Part shown: in pieces, positions 34,999 to 46,340 of the stretch
Layout: each line of letters starts with the position of its first letter
Position numbering within the stretch: the stretch's first letter is position 1
Assembly (NCBI GenBank): GCA_009667805.1
Contig: CM019063.1
Span: forward strand, 82,797,877-82,861,876
DNA from: Leptobrachium leishanense
Lineage: Eukaryota > Chordata > Amphibia > Anura > Megophryidae
Reading direction: 5' to 3'
Length of the DNA: 64,000 nucleotides
Translations under genes and position numbers: made by a program
The notes under the pieces: generated by a model
Database searches by the model: none
What the model was told of the DNA's origin: nothing
Seen by the model: only the letters and a program-made list of their open reading frames with translations

Positions 34999-36013
34999 CA
35001 ATTCCTTTAGTGTTCTTGCTGGAGCACACTCTGCAGGGAATTATAGATGTGGCTCTAGAGGCAGAGCAGGGGGAGGAAGAGGAGGCCTTCCCTAGCTCTG
35101 AAGGCACCAGTCGTTCCACAGACAGCATTCCAGCGGGTCCTCCTCAGATCAGACAGGAGGAGGATGAGGAGGAGGAATATTTGAGTAGTGGGGGCATTGA
35201 AGGTGGGGATTCCTCAAGGGAGGGTTTTGTGTGGCCAGAAACACAAGGACTAGTACATGGCTGGGAGGAGGAAGTGCAAGATGGGGTCATCCTCCTCATT
35301 GAGCAGGACGTCTCGGAAGCTAATGCCACCCCCAACCTACGCTGCATGGGCTCCCTTATTATGCAAAGCCTGCTAAAGGACCCCAGGATTCGTGCTATCA
35401 AAAAGAGGGATCATTACTGTTTGGCAACCCTTCTTGATCCACGATACAAGGGTAAAGTTGCAGAGCTCATCTGGCCCGCACAGAGGGAGCACAGGATGAA
35501 AAAACTTGAAGATGCTCTAAAGTGACACTTGTGTAACACCTTTCCAGGCACTGGTAGGTTACCAAGTGATGACATAGGTGCTTCTGAGGCTGCGGATGAT
35601 CAGAGGAATAGTGGTGAAGGTGGGGGCCGCTTGACTGATGCCTTTTTAAAAAATTTTAGTCCACGCGCCCAGGGACGTCAAATGTAGGCAACCATTGTCA
35701 GCGTCTTCATCATATGGTGCAGGACTACCTAGGGGCAAGGGCAGACCTGGATACCTTTCCAGCAGATGATCCACTGGCTTACTGGGTGTTGAGATTGGAT
35801 CACTGGCCAGAACTTAGCCAATATGCTATGCAGCTACTAGGTTGCCCTTCATCTAGCGTGCTTTCCGAAAGGACGTTCAGTGACGCTGGAGGTTTTGTCA
35901 CAGACAAAAGAGTGTGTCTGTCCACCGACTCTGTAGACCGGCTGACATTTATAAAAATGAATCAGTCCTGGATCAGCAGCTATCAATCCCCTGATGCTGA
36001 CGTAACGGAATAG
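34999..36013 (+). pseudogene. hAT transposase, C-terminal third
   Basis: Continues the hAT frame from 19557 after the repeated CAATTCCTTTAGTGT: FLLEHTLQGIIDVALEAEQG, an acidic insert, then RDHYCLATLLDPRYKGKVAEL (about 35410). After a TGA at 35523 and a frameshift, the hATC dimerisation region follows at 35714-36010: DPLAYWVLR, YAMQLLGCPSSS, the catalytic-Glu block SERTFSDAGG and LIFIKMN-like TFIKMNQSW. Stops and shifts make it a pseudogene. Confidence 0.88.
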
Positions 36014-36039
36014 ATCGGGGATGTCTTCTGCATTCACAA

Positions 36040-37020
36040 AACCTCCAGCACTAAACTCTTCCACAATACCACAAAAGGGTTATGGTGTGAAGGCACTTGC
36101 TGCCGTGAAAGGCACAATATTAGGCTGCACTGACACCTGTGCCACATTTTAATTTTTTGAACCACAGGGTCCAACCCTGCACTCTTCCACAATACCACAA
36201 AAGGGTTACGGTGTGAAGGCACTTGCTGCCATGAAAGGCACAATATTTGGCTGCACTGACGCCTGTGCCACATTTTAATTTTTTGAACCGCAGGGTCCAA
36301 CCCTGCACTCTTCCACAATACCACAAAAGGGTTACGGTGTGAAGGCACTTGCTGCCATGAAAGGCACAATATTTGGCTGCACTGATGCCTTTACCAGATT
36401 CATATCTTTTAAATATAGGACCGCATGGTCCACCCCTGCACTCTTCCACAATACTACAGAGGGGTTACTGTATGAATGCACTTGCTGGCCTGGCACTAAA
36501 AGCACAATATCTGGGTGCACTGACGCCTTTACCAGATTCATATCTTTTTAATATAGCACTGCATGGTCCACCCCTGCACTCTTCCACAATACCACAGAGG
36601 GGTTACTGTATGAATGCACTTGCTGGCCTGGCACCAAAAACACAATATCTGGGTGCACTGATGCCTTTACCAGATTCATATCTTTTTAATATAGGACCGC
36701 ATGGTCCACCCCTGCACTCTTCCACAATACTACAGAGGGGTTACTGTATGAATGCACTTTCTGGCCTGGCACCAAAAGCACAATATCTGGGTGCACTGAC
36801 GCCTTTACCAGATTCATATCTTTTTAATATAGGACCGCATGGTCCACCCCTGCACTCTTCCACAATACTACAGAGGGGTTACTGTATGAATGCACTTGCT
36901 GGCCTGGCACCAAAAGCACAATATTTGGGTGCACTGCCACTGACGCCTGTACCAGATTCATATCCTCAGAGGGGTTACTGTGTGACGGCACTGTTGCCGA
37001 CGCTAAAGGCCCAATTTTAA
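36040..37020 (+). repeat. Tandem array 3' of the hAT gene
   Basis: About eight units of roughly 120 bases carrying CTCTTCCACAATACYACA, GGGTTACTGTATGAATGCAC and CACAATATYTGGCTGCACTG. The open frames across it are repeat artefacts. Part of one or two units recurs inverted at 37595-37780. Confidence 0.9.
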
Positions 37021-37219
37021 AGTACCTATTGTTACTTTCATCCAAAGCCTGCATAAGTTTCACCATAATTTAGCCCAAAAATTACTAAACTTTTTCTGCG
37101 CGTCCTAAAATGTCTTTTTATACAGGCTGCCGCCCCAATCGGTTGTTTATGAATAGATTAAAGGAAAAGCATTTACCGTAATTTTTAACGTCATTTTTTT
37201 GTTTTTCAATGTTTCTATA
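37021..37219 (+). other. hAT 3' spacer
   Basis: Non-coding sequence between the tandem array and the right terminal region. No features seen. Confidence 0.4.
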
Positions 37220-37557
37220 CATCCTAGAAATCCGCCACTTCACGGGCAGGTTATGGGGACCTCCTAGGCATGATATTTGAAGGAATTTTTCGTTTTTATT
37301 CTTAACCCCCTATTTCATGGAAAACTCACTGTCCCTTTAAAAACGTTTTTTTTTTTACTTTTTGTCCTTGTTTCCTGTCCCCCAGGGCACTACCCGGACC
37401 CCCATACACCTTTTATGGCAAATATCTAGCATATATGCCCTCTTGGAGGGCACTCTAAAAATCGAATTTTGAGTCCCATTGCCTTGTATTAAGTTCGTAT
37501 TCGAACTTTTGAATAGTTCGAGTGCGAACCGAACTCGGGGTGTTCGGCTCATCCCTA
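37220..37557. repeat. hAT right terminal region
   Basis: Inverse of 11826-12165, with GTTCG-rich subterminal motifs, ending in GGTGTTCGGCTCATCCCTA. Confidence 0.7.
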
Positions 37558-37920
37558 GTCATGTGACCGGCAGGGGGGAACTCAATGGAGTCCTATGGGC
37601 ACAATATTTAAAAGATATGAATCTGGTAAAGGCATCAGTGCAGCCAAATATTGTGCCTTTCATGGCAGCAAGTGCCTTCACACCGTAACCCTTTTGTGGT
37701 ATTGTGGAAGAGTGCAGGGTTGGACCCTGCGGTTCAAAAAATTAAAATGTGGCACAGGCGTCAGTGCAGCCAAATATTGAGTCCTTATTTTAACGCCTGC
37801 AAACAATGTAGGCAGCATTGTAATCTAGCATTAAAAAGTGGGCGCAAGGGGGAAAACTGCGGGCGCAGTTTTTCCTCCCTTGCGCGCGCGTTTTAACGCG
37901 TAGATTGTAATAGGGCCCTT
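37558..37920. repeat. Inverted hAT array fragment and a Harbinger-like MITE fragment
   Basis: 37558-37594 resembles 3209-3250 (TCATGTGACC, CTCAATGGAGTCCTATGG). 37595-37780 is a minus-oriented copy of the hAT 3' tandem units (compare 36100-36420). 37781-37920 has a GC-rich hairpin around GGGCGCAAGGGGGAAAACTGC and ends ATTGTAATAGGGCCCTTA, like the right end of the Harbinger-type MITE at 60742. Confidence 0.55.
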
Positions 37921-40165
37921 AAACATTTGTACTTTGTAGCTTTCAATTGTTCTCCAGACACTCTTGCTCCTCTTCGACTCTGTAAGGCCCCACGCCGCCA
38001 GCTTCAGCCCTGGCACACCCTCCAGACTCGCTACCTGCAAAGATGCTCCCGCACTGCAGAGCGCGCCTGGAGGAAATCCCGCTCTGAAGCTGATTTTGTT
38101 CACTTCAAGTTTATTCTCCGATCATACACCTCTGCCCTCCACTTGGCCAAACAATCCTTCTTCTCATCTCTTATATCTTCGCTGTCCTCCAACCCTAAAC
38201 GGCTCTGGTCCACCTTCAACACCCTCCTCTACCCACCTGCACCTCCCCCACAGCTGCCTTCAGCGCTCAAGACCTGGCAGACTACTTCCTCAGTAAAACT
38301 CTAACTATCAGAAGCAACATCCCAACACAAGATAGTTATCTGCCATCTCCACTCCCACAGGTCCCCTCTGCCACCCTCTGCCGCTTCCTCCCAGCCACTG
38401 AGGAGGAAGTCAATTCCTTATTGTCCTCCTCACATCTCACCACGTGCCCGCTCGACCCCATTCCCTCACATCTAATTCCTCCCCTCTCCTCTTCCCTGAC
38501 CCCTGCTCTCACACACATCTTCAACCTATCTCTCTCCACTGGCTCCTTTCCATCCGCCTTCAAACACGCGCTAGTTACCCCTTTACTAAAGAAACCATCC
38601 CTAGATCCCAACTCTCCATCCAACTACCGCCCTGTATCCCTGCTTCCCTTCACATCAAAGCTCTTAGAAAAACTAGTCTTCAACCGCCTCTCCCTCTTCC
38701 TGTCCTCCAATTCCCTACTTGACCCCCTGCAATCTGGCTTCCGTCCCCTACACTCAACTGAAACTGCCCTCACCAAAGTCACCAACGACCTCCTAACTGC
38801 TAAAAAACACGGCCACTATTCTATTCTCATCCTGCTTGACCTCTCGGCTGCTTTTGACACTGTTGACCACCCCCTCCTTCTACAGACCCTCAACTCTCTG
38901 GGTCTCGGTGACACTGCACTTGCTTGGGTTGACTCCTATTTATCCAACAGGTCCTTCTGTGTGTCCTTTGCTGGTAACTCCTCCTCCTCATTGCCTCTAT
39001 CTGTTGGTGTACCTCAAGGCTCTGTCCTTGGTCCTCTGCTCTTTTCCATCTACACCTCCTCCCTGGGCAAAATCATCAACAGCTTTGGCTTTAATTACCA
39101 CCTCTACGCTGATGACACTCAGATCTACCTCTCTACCCCTGATCTCTCTCCCCCTGTCCTTTCAAAAGTCAGTGACTGTTTATCTGGCATCTCCTCCTGG
39201 ATGGCCTTCCACCACCTAAAGATCAACATGTCAAAGACTGAACTCCTACTAATTCCTCCCTCCAATGCCTCCCCACCTCCTGACTTCTCTATCACGGTGG
39301 AGGGTATCACCATCTCCCCATCAAACCAAGTTCGCTGTCTTGGCGTTACACTTGACTCTGCTCTTTCCTTCATCCCCCACATCAAGTCTCTTTCCTCCTC
39401 CTGCCGATACCAACTGCGTAATATTTCCAGAATTCGGCCATTTCTTACCGCTGTCACCACAAAACAACTCATACACGCCCTGGTAATCTCCCGACTCGAC
39501 TATTGCAATAATCTCTTATCTGGCCTCCCTCTGTCCCGCCTCTCCCCCCTACAATCCATCCTGAACGCCTCCACCAGGCTAATTCACCTCACCTGCCGCT
39601 CTGTCTCTGCCGCTCCCCTCTGCGAGTCCCTTCACTGGCTCCCCATCCACTGCAGAATTAAGTTCAAAATCCTTATCCTTACCTACAAAACCCTCACTAA
39701 CTCAGCTCCCCACTACCTGTCCTCACTAATCACCAAATACACCCCAGCCCACTCCCTTGGTCAAACAGTGACCTGCGCATAGCTTCTCTCCGCATCACCT
39801 CTTCCCATGATAGACTGCAGGATTTCTCACGCGCAGCCCCCACTCTCTGGAACGCTCTCCCTCGTACTGTCAGACTTTCCCCTAACTTCTCTTCCTTCAA
39901 ACGCTCCCTTAAAACTTTCCTATTTAGGGAAGCCTACCACCCAACTCACTGACGCAACCATCAATCACTCTCACCTTACAGTCCTCTCCTCCTGTTTCCA
40001 ACCCCAACCCTCCCAGATTGTGAGTTCCTATGGGAATAGGGCCCTCATCTCCTCCTGTACTGTTTGTCAAATGTTGTTCAATGTATTGTAACCCTGTCTA
40101 TACTGTGTTTATTGTACAGCGCTGCGGAATATGCTGGCGCTTTATAAATAAAGAAGAATAATAAT
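37921..40165 (+). pseudogene. 5'-truncated L2/CR1-like LINE reverse transcriptase
   Basis: A nearly intact RT frame (38421-39782, 453 residues) with [20 protein letters not shown] (68-87), [14 protein letters not shown] (104-117), the catalytic-Asp block [13 protein letters not shown] (138-150), [13 protein letters not shown] (196-208) and [10 protein letters not shown] (229-238). The C-terminal [15 protein letters not shown] and [13 protein letters not shown] follow. Upstream codons back to 37927 (residues RAWRKSRSEADFVHFK) encode the linker after the endonuclease and join by a frameshift near 38260. The frame also shifts near 39770; the DYSRAAPTLWNALP-like end is readable after it. The 3' end is CAGCGCTGCGGAATATGCTGG then an (ATA)n tail. 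The endonuclease is missing. Confidence 0.92.
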
Positions 40166-40499
40166 AATAAAATGAAACTGTGAGCGTTGGAAGAAGTCCA
40201 GCTTTTCTTGGTCTGGGCTTGGGTTAAGACTAATACAGTTTGACTAGAAAAGCATCTCAATCAATTTTTCACTCCAACGAAAGTCTGCGTGTTACCACCT
40301 TTCTTGGAAGGGATCAGCATAATATTACTCAGCTTTCCCGTAACATGACTAAAAATGTTTTCATCCTTCAGGACACTGAAGATATTTGTGCATTTACGTT
40401 ATTTTCTTTTTATTATTACACATTTATTTTAGTTTAAAGCTGCTTTGTTATTCATTTTATGTTCACTGTATACAGCAAGGGGAAAAAATGATTTCATCC
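40166..40499. other. Unclassified spacer
   Basis: AT-rich sequence between two LINE copies; nothing recognised. Confidence 0.4.
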
Positions 40500-40609
40500 T
40501 CCACTGATTTTGTACGGTTGCCCACCAGACGCACCTCGTGTACCTCCTCACTCTGCTGGTCCCTCCATTGGCTTCCTGTACGTTCCAGGATACAGTTTAA
40601 AATGCTGAC
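40500..40609 (+). pseudogene. LINE RT C-terminus, first part (split by insertion)
   Basis: Readable LCWSLHWLPVRSRIQFKMLT, equivalent to [18 protein letters not shown] in the LINE at 37921-40165. It is cut at the TGAC duplication (40606-40609) and continues at 42579. Confidence 0.85.
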
Positions 40610-42578
40610 TGTCGGATATAATCTCTGCACGTGAATACAACACGTTTATATATATTGGACTTATCAGCCAAGCCTCCAATATGTCTATATTGGACTTACT
40701 GGACCTACCTCGGCAGTTGCCTCCAATATATCAGGGACTATTATTTCATAAGAAACCTATACGAGACACAAATATCAATCATTTATATTTCTTAGAAATT
40801 ATCCTGAATTCTTTTAATTGTCTGTGTTTTGCTTTAAAAAATACAATAATCAATAATCGGATAAAAATATATATATATTTATTACGTATACAAAAAAGTT
40901 TCAAATCTCATATCATAAACAACAATTTATAAACCACAATCCATCAGCATATAAAAACTAGCTTCACAATATATGTATCTCCGGTTAGTAACTGCATATA
41001 TGATTAATATCATTTACCTTATCAGTTAGTAACTAATACACAAATGGTTAATAAACATTTCTGCTTAATACAACATGCATTTCCCAGCAAACAATGTTTA
41101 ACCAGCCAGCTCTTATAGATATATATATATATCTCTATGCTACATGGATCAACAAAAGATGAGCTAATTTAATGATAAGTAATAAAAACTTATTTAGTGA
41201 ATCCTCCCCTAATCTCGAGAATTAAACTTCTAATCTTTTGCTTTTTATTTTGTAGTTATATAATTCCTTGCTTATTAATTTTAATCACAGTAATTTCCAA
41301 ATTCAATATATATTGGTATCAATCTTACAACATTTCTTTTAGGAACAAATCCTTATATCCACTTCTTCATATTTCCATCTGCAGATTAGAAATACTTAGA
41401 ATTTGGATTTAACCGTATCCGAGAAGTCTCAGTCTACGTTGCAAGAATCTCTACAAATATATTTTTACATTAATTCCTTATTTCATACATTACCTGTCCA
41501 ATTTGGATGTTGATAAGTCTGCCTTGGAATTCCTGATGTAGTAATTTTTGGAATGTGTGAAAATTATCGATATCAGATAATCAATGCATGTGAGTTAGAG
41601 AGTTGGTGAGAGTCAGAAATTTAGTGAGAATCTTGATTGCCTCATATCTTGGGATCTGCCTGCATCGTGGTGTGAGTCTGAGTGTTGCAATCTTGGACTC
41701 TCAGAGTGTCATGTCTAATGCATTGCAGTGTGAGTCTGACTGCTGGAATCTCCGACTTCAGAGGGTCATGTGTAATGGACGTCTGAATGCATTGCGATGT
41801 GAGTCTGACCGCTGGAATCTCCGACTGCCTTACAAAAACCCTTGCCGCTTATTATAGCCAATTTGACGTCACGGGTAATATTAATTGGTATATCAATTAT
41901 AATATATTACTATCCTCTAGAGGGCAGTATTGCACTTCTTAATTAATTCCCCATTTCTTTTTAATAGTCTTATCTCGGGTCAAGAAAGGTCAATCTGACG
42001 TAACAAAGACCTTCTCTTCTCCCAGACACAGTGTCTCCATCTGTCATCTTTGATTTATATCCCTGCTCCCTTTTAGTTACTTACTCAGAGTCCCATCAAC
42101 TAATTTCTTTTCTGGTTCTCAACAGAATCTATTCTTTAGTAATTTTTATTATTTACCAATTATATACTTTCTACAATAGTTATTTGAGTATATATATTTC
42201 CTACTGTAAATACAATAAAATATACCTTGATTATAAACATATATTTAGTAAATATAAATCTATATTAGAAATATTAACTCTTATTCCTATACCCAAAAGA
42301 CAAAATATCTTTTGTTTTAGAAACTTAAGACAGAACAATAAATTTAATTATGACACGTCTTAGCACTTAAACCTAACCTTATCACATACAACATTCTAGA
42401 TTCCTTCGTGTCTGGCACTTCTTAAAAAAATATAAAAGACTTTACCCAGGAATGAACTCTGTAAAAAAAAATCTCGTTCATTTCTAAACCTAGAGAAATT
42501 AGAAAGAAAAAACTGTCTTTCACACAAAATGGCTACAGGCATCCATTTTAAATCCTTTCCTCTCTAATATACCCTACA
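40610..42578. mobile_element. 1.97-kb inserted element with TGT...ACA ends
   Basis: Sits precisely inside a LINE codon run: deleting it with one copy of the 4-bp duplication TGAC (40606-40609, 42579-42582) restores KMLTLTYKLLNNS. Ends TGTCGGATATAAT and (inverse of the right end) TGTAGGGTATATT form an imperfect 13-bp inverted repeat. TG..CA ends with a 4-bp TSD fit a solo LTR of an ERV-like or other LTR element. The inside is AT-rich with no gene, apart from two tandem units of about 66 bases near 41715-41830 (GTGTGAGTCTGACTGCTGGA). Confidence 0.75.
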
Positions 42579-43137
42579 TGACGCTCACGTACAAATTGCT
42601 CAATAATTCAGCTCTTCCCTACATGTCTTTGTTACTCCGCAAGCACATCCCATCCAGACAACTAAGGTCAGCAGGCGATCTCCTCCTGTTATTTGTCTAC
42701 ACGCGCACGGCCAACTCTCGCCTCTAAGATTTCTCAAGGGCAGCTCCGGTCCTATGGAATGACTTGCCTCACCCTATCAAACTCTCCCCTGATCGTCGGA
42801 CCTTCAAGAAATCCCTCCAAACCCATCTCTTCATATTGGCATACCACATCACTGATGCTACTCATCCCTCTGCTCACCTAGTCACACATGATTGAAGCTG
42901 CTTCAATGGCCCCACCATTCCCAAACCACTGGTACTAATGATCCTCCCGTCCAGTAAAACTCCCCTGTTCTTCCTCAACCCCAATCCCTCTATATTGTAA
43001 GCTCCTATGAGCAGGACCCTCTACGCCTCTTGTTTCCATCATATGTCCATTTATCTCGCTCCCTTTGGTTATTGTAAAGCGCTGCGGAAACTGTTGACGC
43101 TATATAAATGATGACAATAATAATAATAATAATATTA
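42579..43137 (+). pseudogene. LINE RT C-terminus and 3' end, second part
   Basis: Continues the LINE from 40609: TLTYKLLNNSALPYM, then the CATGGAATGACTTGCC-type end of the family, 3' UTR with TAAAGCGCTGCGGAAACTG and an (AAT)n tail at 43115-43133. Same family as 37921-40165. Confidence 0.85.
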
Positions 43138-43480
43138 ACCCGTAACTTCACATAGATATATGTCACACCTATCCACATATACATTATTCAAATACACATA
43201 GGGCTATACATAAATACACACCACACAATCTTACCTGCTATTACTCATACCTTGCCCCCCTCTTGTTTCCATTGTGTCCCCTTTCCTTGTGTATTCTGCC
43301 TTGTCTTGGTTTTTTGGTTTTTTCTTTTTTTTACACGTTTGTGACATTGAGAGTGTTCGGAGAGGAGCTGGAGGAGGGAGGAGAAGTACTGGTGAAGGTG
43401 AAGGAGGAGGTTAGTAGAGGTGTAGAATTGGAGAGCGTGAGAGGGGGTGTGTGGGCGTAGGGGTGAGATGGCTTAGAGTA
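43138..43480. other. Unclassified spacer
   Basis: T-rich then GAGG-rich sequence (GGAGGAGGAG) without recognised genes. It ends at the TSD GGGATATG (43481-43488). Confidence 0.4.
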
Positions 43481-43574
43481 GGGATATGCAGTGGCGTAGC
43501 GTGGGTTGTCAGCACCCGGGGCCAGCCAAGAATTGTGTGCCCCCCCCAACCTTTGGACACGTTATCAATATTGC

Positions 43575-45145
43575 CCCAGCTCTCACATGGATATTGCCCC
43601 AGCTCATGGATTTGCCCCCAGCTCATGGATTTGCCCCCAGCTCATGGATTTGCCCCAGCTCACACATGGATTTGCCCCCCAGCTCACTCATGGATTTGCC
43701 CCAGCTCATTGATTTGTCCCAGCTCACACATGGATTGCCCCCCAGCTCACTCATGGATTTGCCCCAGCTCATGGATTTGCCCCAGCTCACACATGGATTT
43801 GCCCCCAGCTCACTCATGGATTTGCCCCCAGCTCATGGATTTGCCCCAGCTCATGGATTTGCCCCAGCTCATGGATTTGCCCCAGCTCACTCATGGATTT
43901 GCCCCCAGCTCATGGATTTGCCCCAGCTCACTCATGGATTTGCCTCATGGATTTGCCCCCTCACTCATGGATTTGCCCCAGCTCACTCATGGATTTCCCC
44001 CAGCTCATGGATTTGCCCCAGCTCATGGATTTGCCCCCAGCTCATGGATTTGCCCCAGCTCACTCATGGATTTGCCCCCAGCTCATGGATTTGCCCCAGC
44101 TCACTCATGGATTTGCCCCCAGCTCATGGATTTGCCCCAGCTCACTCATGGATTTGCCCCCAGCTCATGGATTTGCCCCAGCTCACTCATGGATTTGCCC
44201 CCAGCTCATGGATTTGCCCCAGCTCACACATGGATTTGCCCCCCAGCTCATGGATTTGCCCCCAGCTCATGGATTATTTGCCCCCAGGTCACACATGGAT
44301 TTGCCCCCAGGTCATGGATTTGCCCCCAGCTCATGGATTTGCCCCAGCTCACTCATGGATTTGCCCCCAGCTCATGGATTTGCCCCAGCTCACTCATGGA
44401 TTTGCCCCCAGCTCATGGATTTGCCCCAGCTCACTCATGGATTTGCCCCCAGCTCATGGATTTGCCCCAGCTCATGGATTTGCCCCCAGCTCATGGATTT
44501 GCCCCAGCTCCCTCATGGATTTGCCCCCAGCTCATGGATTTGCCCCAGCTCACTCATGGATTTGCCCCTTGGATTTGCCCCAGCTCACTCATGGATTTGC
44601 CCCAGCTCACTCATGGATTTGCCCCAGCTCACTCATGGATTTGCCCCCAGCTCATGGATTTGCCCCAGCTCACTCATGGATTTGCCCCAGCTCACTCATG
44701 GATTTGCCCCCAGCTCATGGATTTGCCCCAGCTCATGGATTTGCCCCCAGCTCATGGATTTGCCCCAGCTCACTCATGGATTTGCCCCCAGCTCATGGAT
44801 TTGCCCCAGCTCACTCATGGATTTTGCCCCCCAGCTCATGGATTTGCCCCAGCTCACTCATGGATTTGCCCCCAGCTCATGGATTTGCCCCAGCTCACAC
44901 ATGGATTTGCCCCCCAGCTCATGGATTTGTCCCCCAGCTCATGGATTATTTGCCCCCAGGTCACACATGGATTTGCCCCCAGGTCATGGATTTGCCCCCA
45001 GCTCATGGATTTGCCCCCAGCTCATGGATTTGCCCCAGCTCACTCATGGATTTGCCCCCAGCTCATGGATTTGCCCCAGCTCACTCATGGATTTGCCCCC
45101 AGGTCATGGATTTGCCCCAGCTCTCACCTGGATTGTTGCCCCAGC
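43575..45145. repeat. Minisatellite (19- and 22-base units)
   Basis: About 75 units alternating GCCCCCAGCTCATGGATTT and GCCCCAGCTCACTCATGGATTT, with a few CACACATGGATT variants. Long Pro/His/Ser-rich open frames in all three forward frames are a result of the repeat, not protein genes. Confidence 0.97.
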
Positions 45146-45158
45146 TCCGGCAGGGGGT

Positions 45159-45413
45159 TGAGGGACCCAGATGCCGGGCAGCGCGAGAGCGCCTGCCCGA
45201 TCTTGAACAGTCCGTCCTGTGAAGTGGATGCGGCTGTGTGCGTGCGCAGCCGGTCACGCGGTCCGGCCAGTCAGGTGGTACAGAGACTCAGTACCACCTG
45301 ATTAGCCGGACCACGTGACCGGCTGCGCACGCACACAGCCGCATCCACTTCACAGGACGGACTGTTCAAGATCGGGCAGGCGCTCCCGCGCTGCCCGGCA
45401 TCTGGGTCCCTCA
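45159..45413. repeat. 255-bp near-perfect palindrome
   Basis: TGAGGGACCCAGA at 45159 is mirrored by TCTGGGTCCCTCA at 45413, and the arms pair inward to TCAGGTGGTAC-9 bases-GTACCACCTGA, centred near 45286. Two or three mismatches are visible. It lies between the minisatellite and the right TIR of the hAT element. Confidence 0.95.
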
Positions 45414-45716
45414 CCCCGGGCCAGTTTTAGGGGCGGAATGCGCCCCTAACAAAACTGCGCCCGGGGCCACGGCCCCCCCAGCCCCCCCCACGCTACGCCA
45501 CTGGGGATATGGAGTAGAGTGGTAAGGCGGAATGGAGGGGTGAGTGGAGGCAAAAGCGTAGCGGTGACGGACAGCATGGGCATAGAGGTGTGAGGGAGGG
45601 TAGTAAAGCCAAGCCAGACACATACAGTGAAGGGACAGTTGCTGGGTGAGAAAAACATCAGGGAGATAGGCCGCCATCACCCTTCGGAACACAGGAATCC
45701 CAGGGGTCCTCTAAAG

Positions 45717-45899
45717 CAGGGTTTCTCAACTCAAGCCCTCAGGAACCAATACAGGCCATGTTTGCCAGATATGTGAAGCACAGCACAGGTGATATAATTA
45801 GCTGCTCAGTGACTGCACTACTCAGCCTGCATTTCACCAAGGTGATCCGCAAAATCTGGCCTGTTAGTGGGTCCTGAGGACTGGAGTTGAGAAACACTG
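45717..45899. mobile_element. Short hAT-type MITE
   Basis: Ends CAGGGTTTCTCAACTC and GAGTTGAGAAACACTG with an exact 8-bp target duplication CTCTAAAG (45709-45716, 45900-45907). Non-coding. Confidence 0.92.
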
Positions 45900-45907
45900 C
45901 TCTAAAG

Positions 45908-46340
45908 GACGTGTCCTAAAGCATAGGCACACCCTGGAGGAGAAGGAGGAACTGATTGATGTGTATCGCCAGAGGACACACCAGCTGGATGATTTGAACC
46001 TGTCGTGCCACCTGCTTCTCAAGTTGAGGAATGAGATCCACAACACTGTCTGCGCATTGGGGAGGAATGGTAGCTTTCATTCCATAAAACACCAATACCA
46101 CGACTGCAAAAGGGAGCTGAAGGCCAAGATGGCGAGGGAGAGGCACTGAGGACCGATGGTGGCACCCCAAGGGTCTTTGCATATACCAGATGGGTGGAGA
46201 TGCTTCCATGCCACATATCCAAGGTTGCAGTGCCTGGGATTGAAGCTGGAGTGGACAGTGGTGCAAGGCCTGCAACAGCCTAGGGTGAATATTGCTTTCA
46301 ATGGTTTTGTTCATTGTGATGCACTGCAATATTCTAGATC
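45908..46340 (+). other. Possible remnant of a Myb/SANT-like transposon ORF
   Basis: A short frame (about 45930-46149) reads EEKEELIDVYRQRTHQLDD ... HQYHDCKRELKAKMARERH. The spacing of a helix, a W/H-rich turn and a basic K-x-K tail resembles the trihelix proteins encoded by Harbinger-type transposons. It breaks after the TGA at 46147. Weak evidence. Confidence 0.25.

Larger units (their letters stand above)
43489..45503. mobile_element. Non-autonomous hAT element carrying a minisatellite
   Basis: Terminal inverted repeats CAGTGGCGTAGCGTGGG and CCCACGCTACGCCACTG, flanked by identical 8-bp duplications GGGATATG (43481-43488 and 45504-45511). The inside is a 1.57-kb minisatellite and a 255-bp palindrome. 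There is no transposase. The TSD length and CAGTGGCG ends are hAT-like. Confidence 0.92.

Noticed and set aside
35010..35525. Acidic 171-codon protein as a separate gene
   Set aside because: It continues the hAT transposase frame across the 15-bp target duplication.
36373..37020. 215-codon repeat protein
   Set aside because: Translation of the 120-base tandem array 3' of the hAT gene.
43451..45301. Long Pro/His/Ser-rich open frames (up to about 616 codons) in all forward frames
   Set aside because: They are translations of a 19/22-base minisatellite without stop codons, inside a non-coding hAT derivative. All three frames being open is a sign of repeat, not of a gene.
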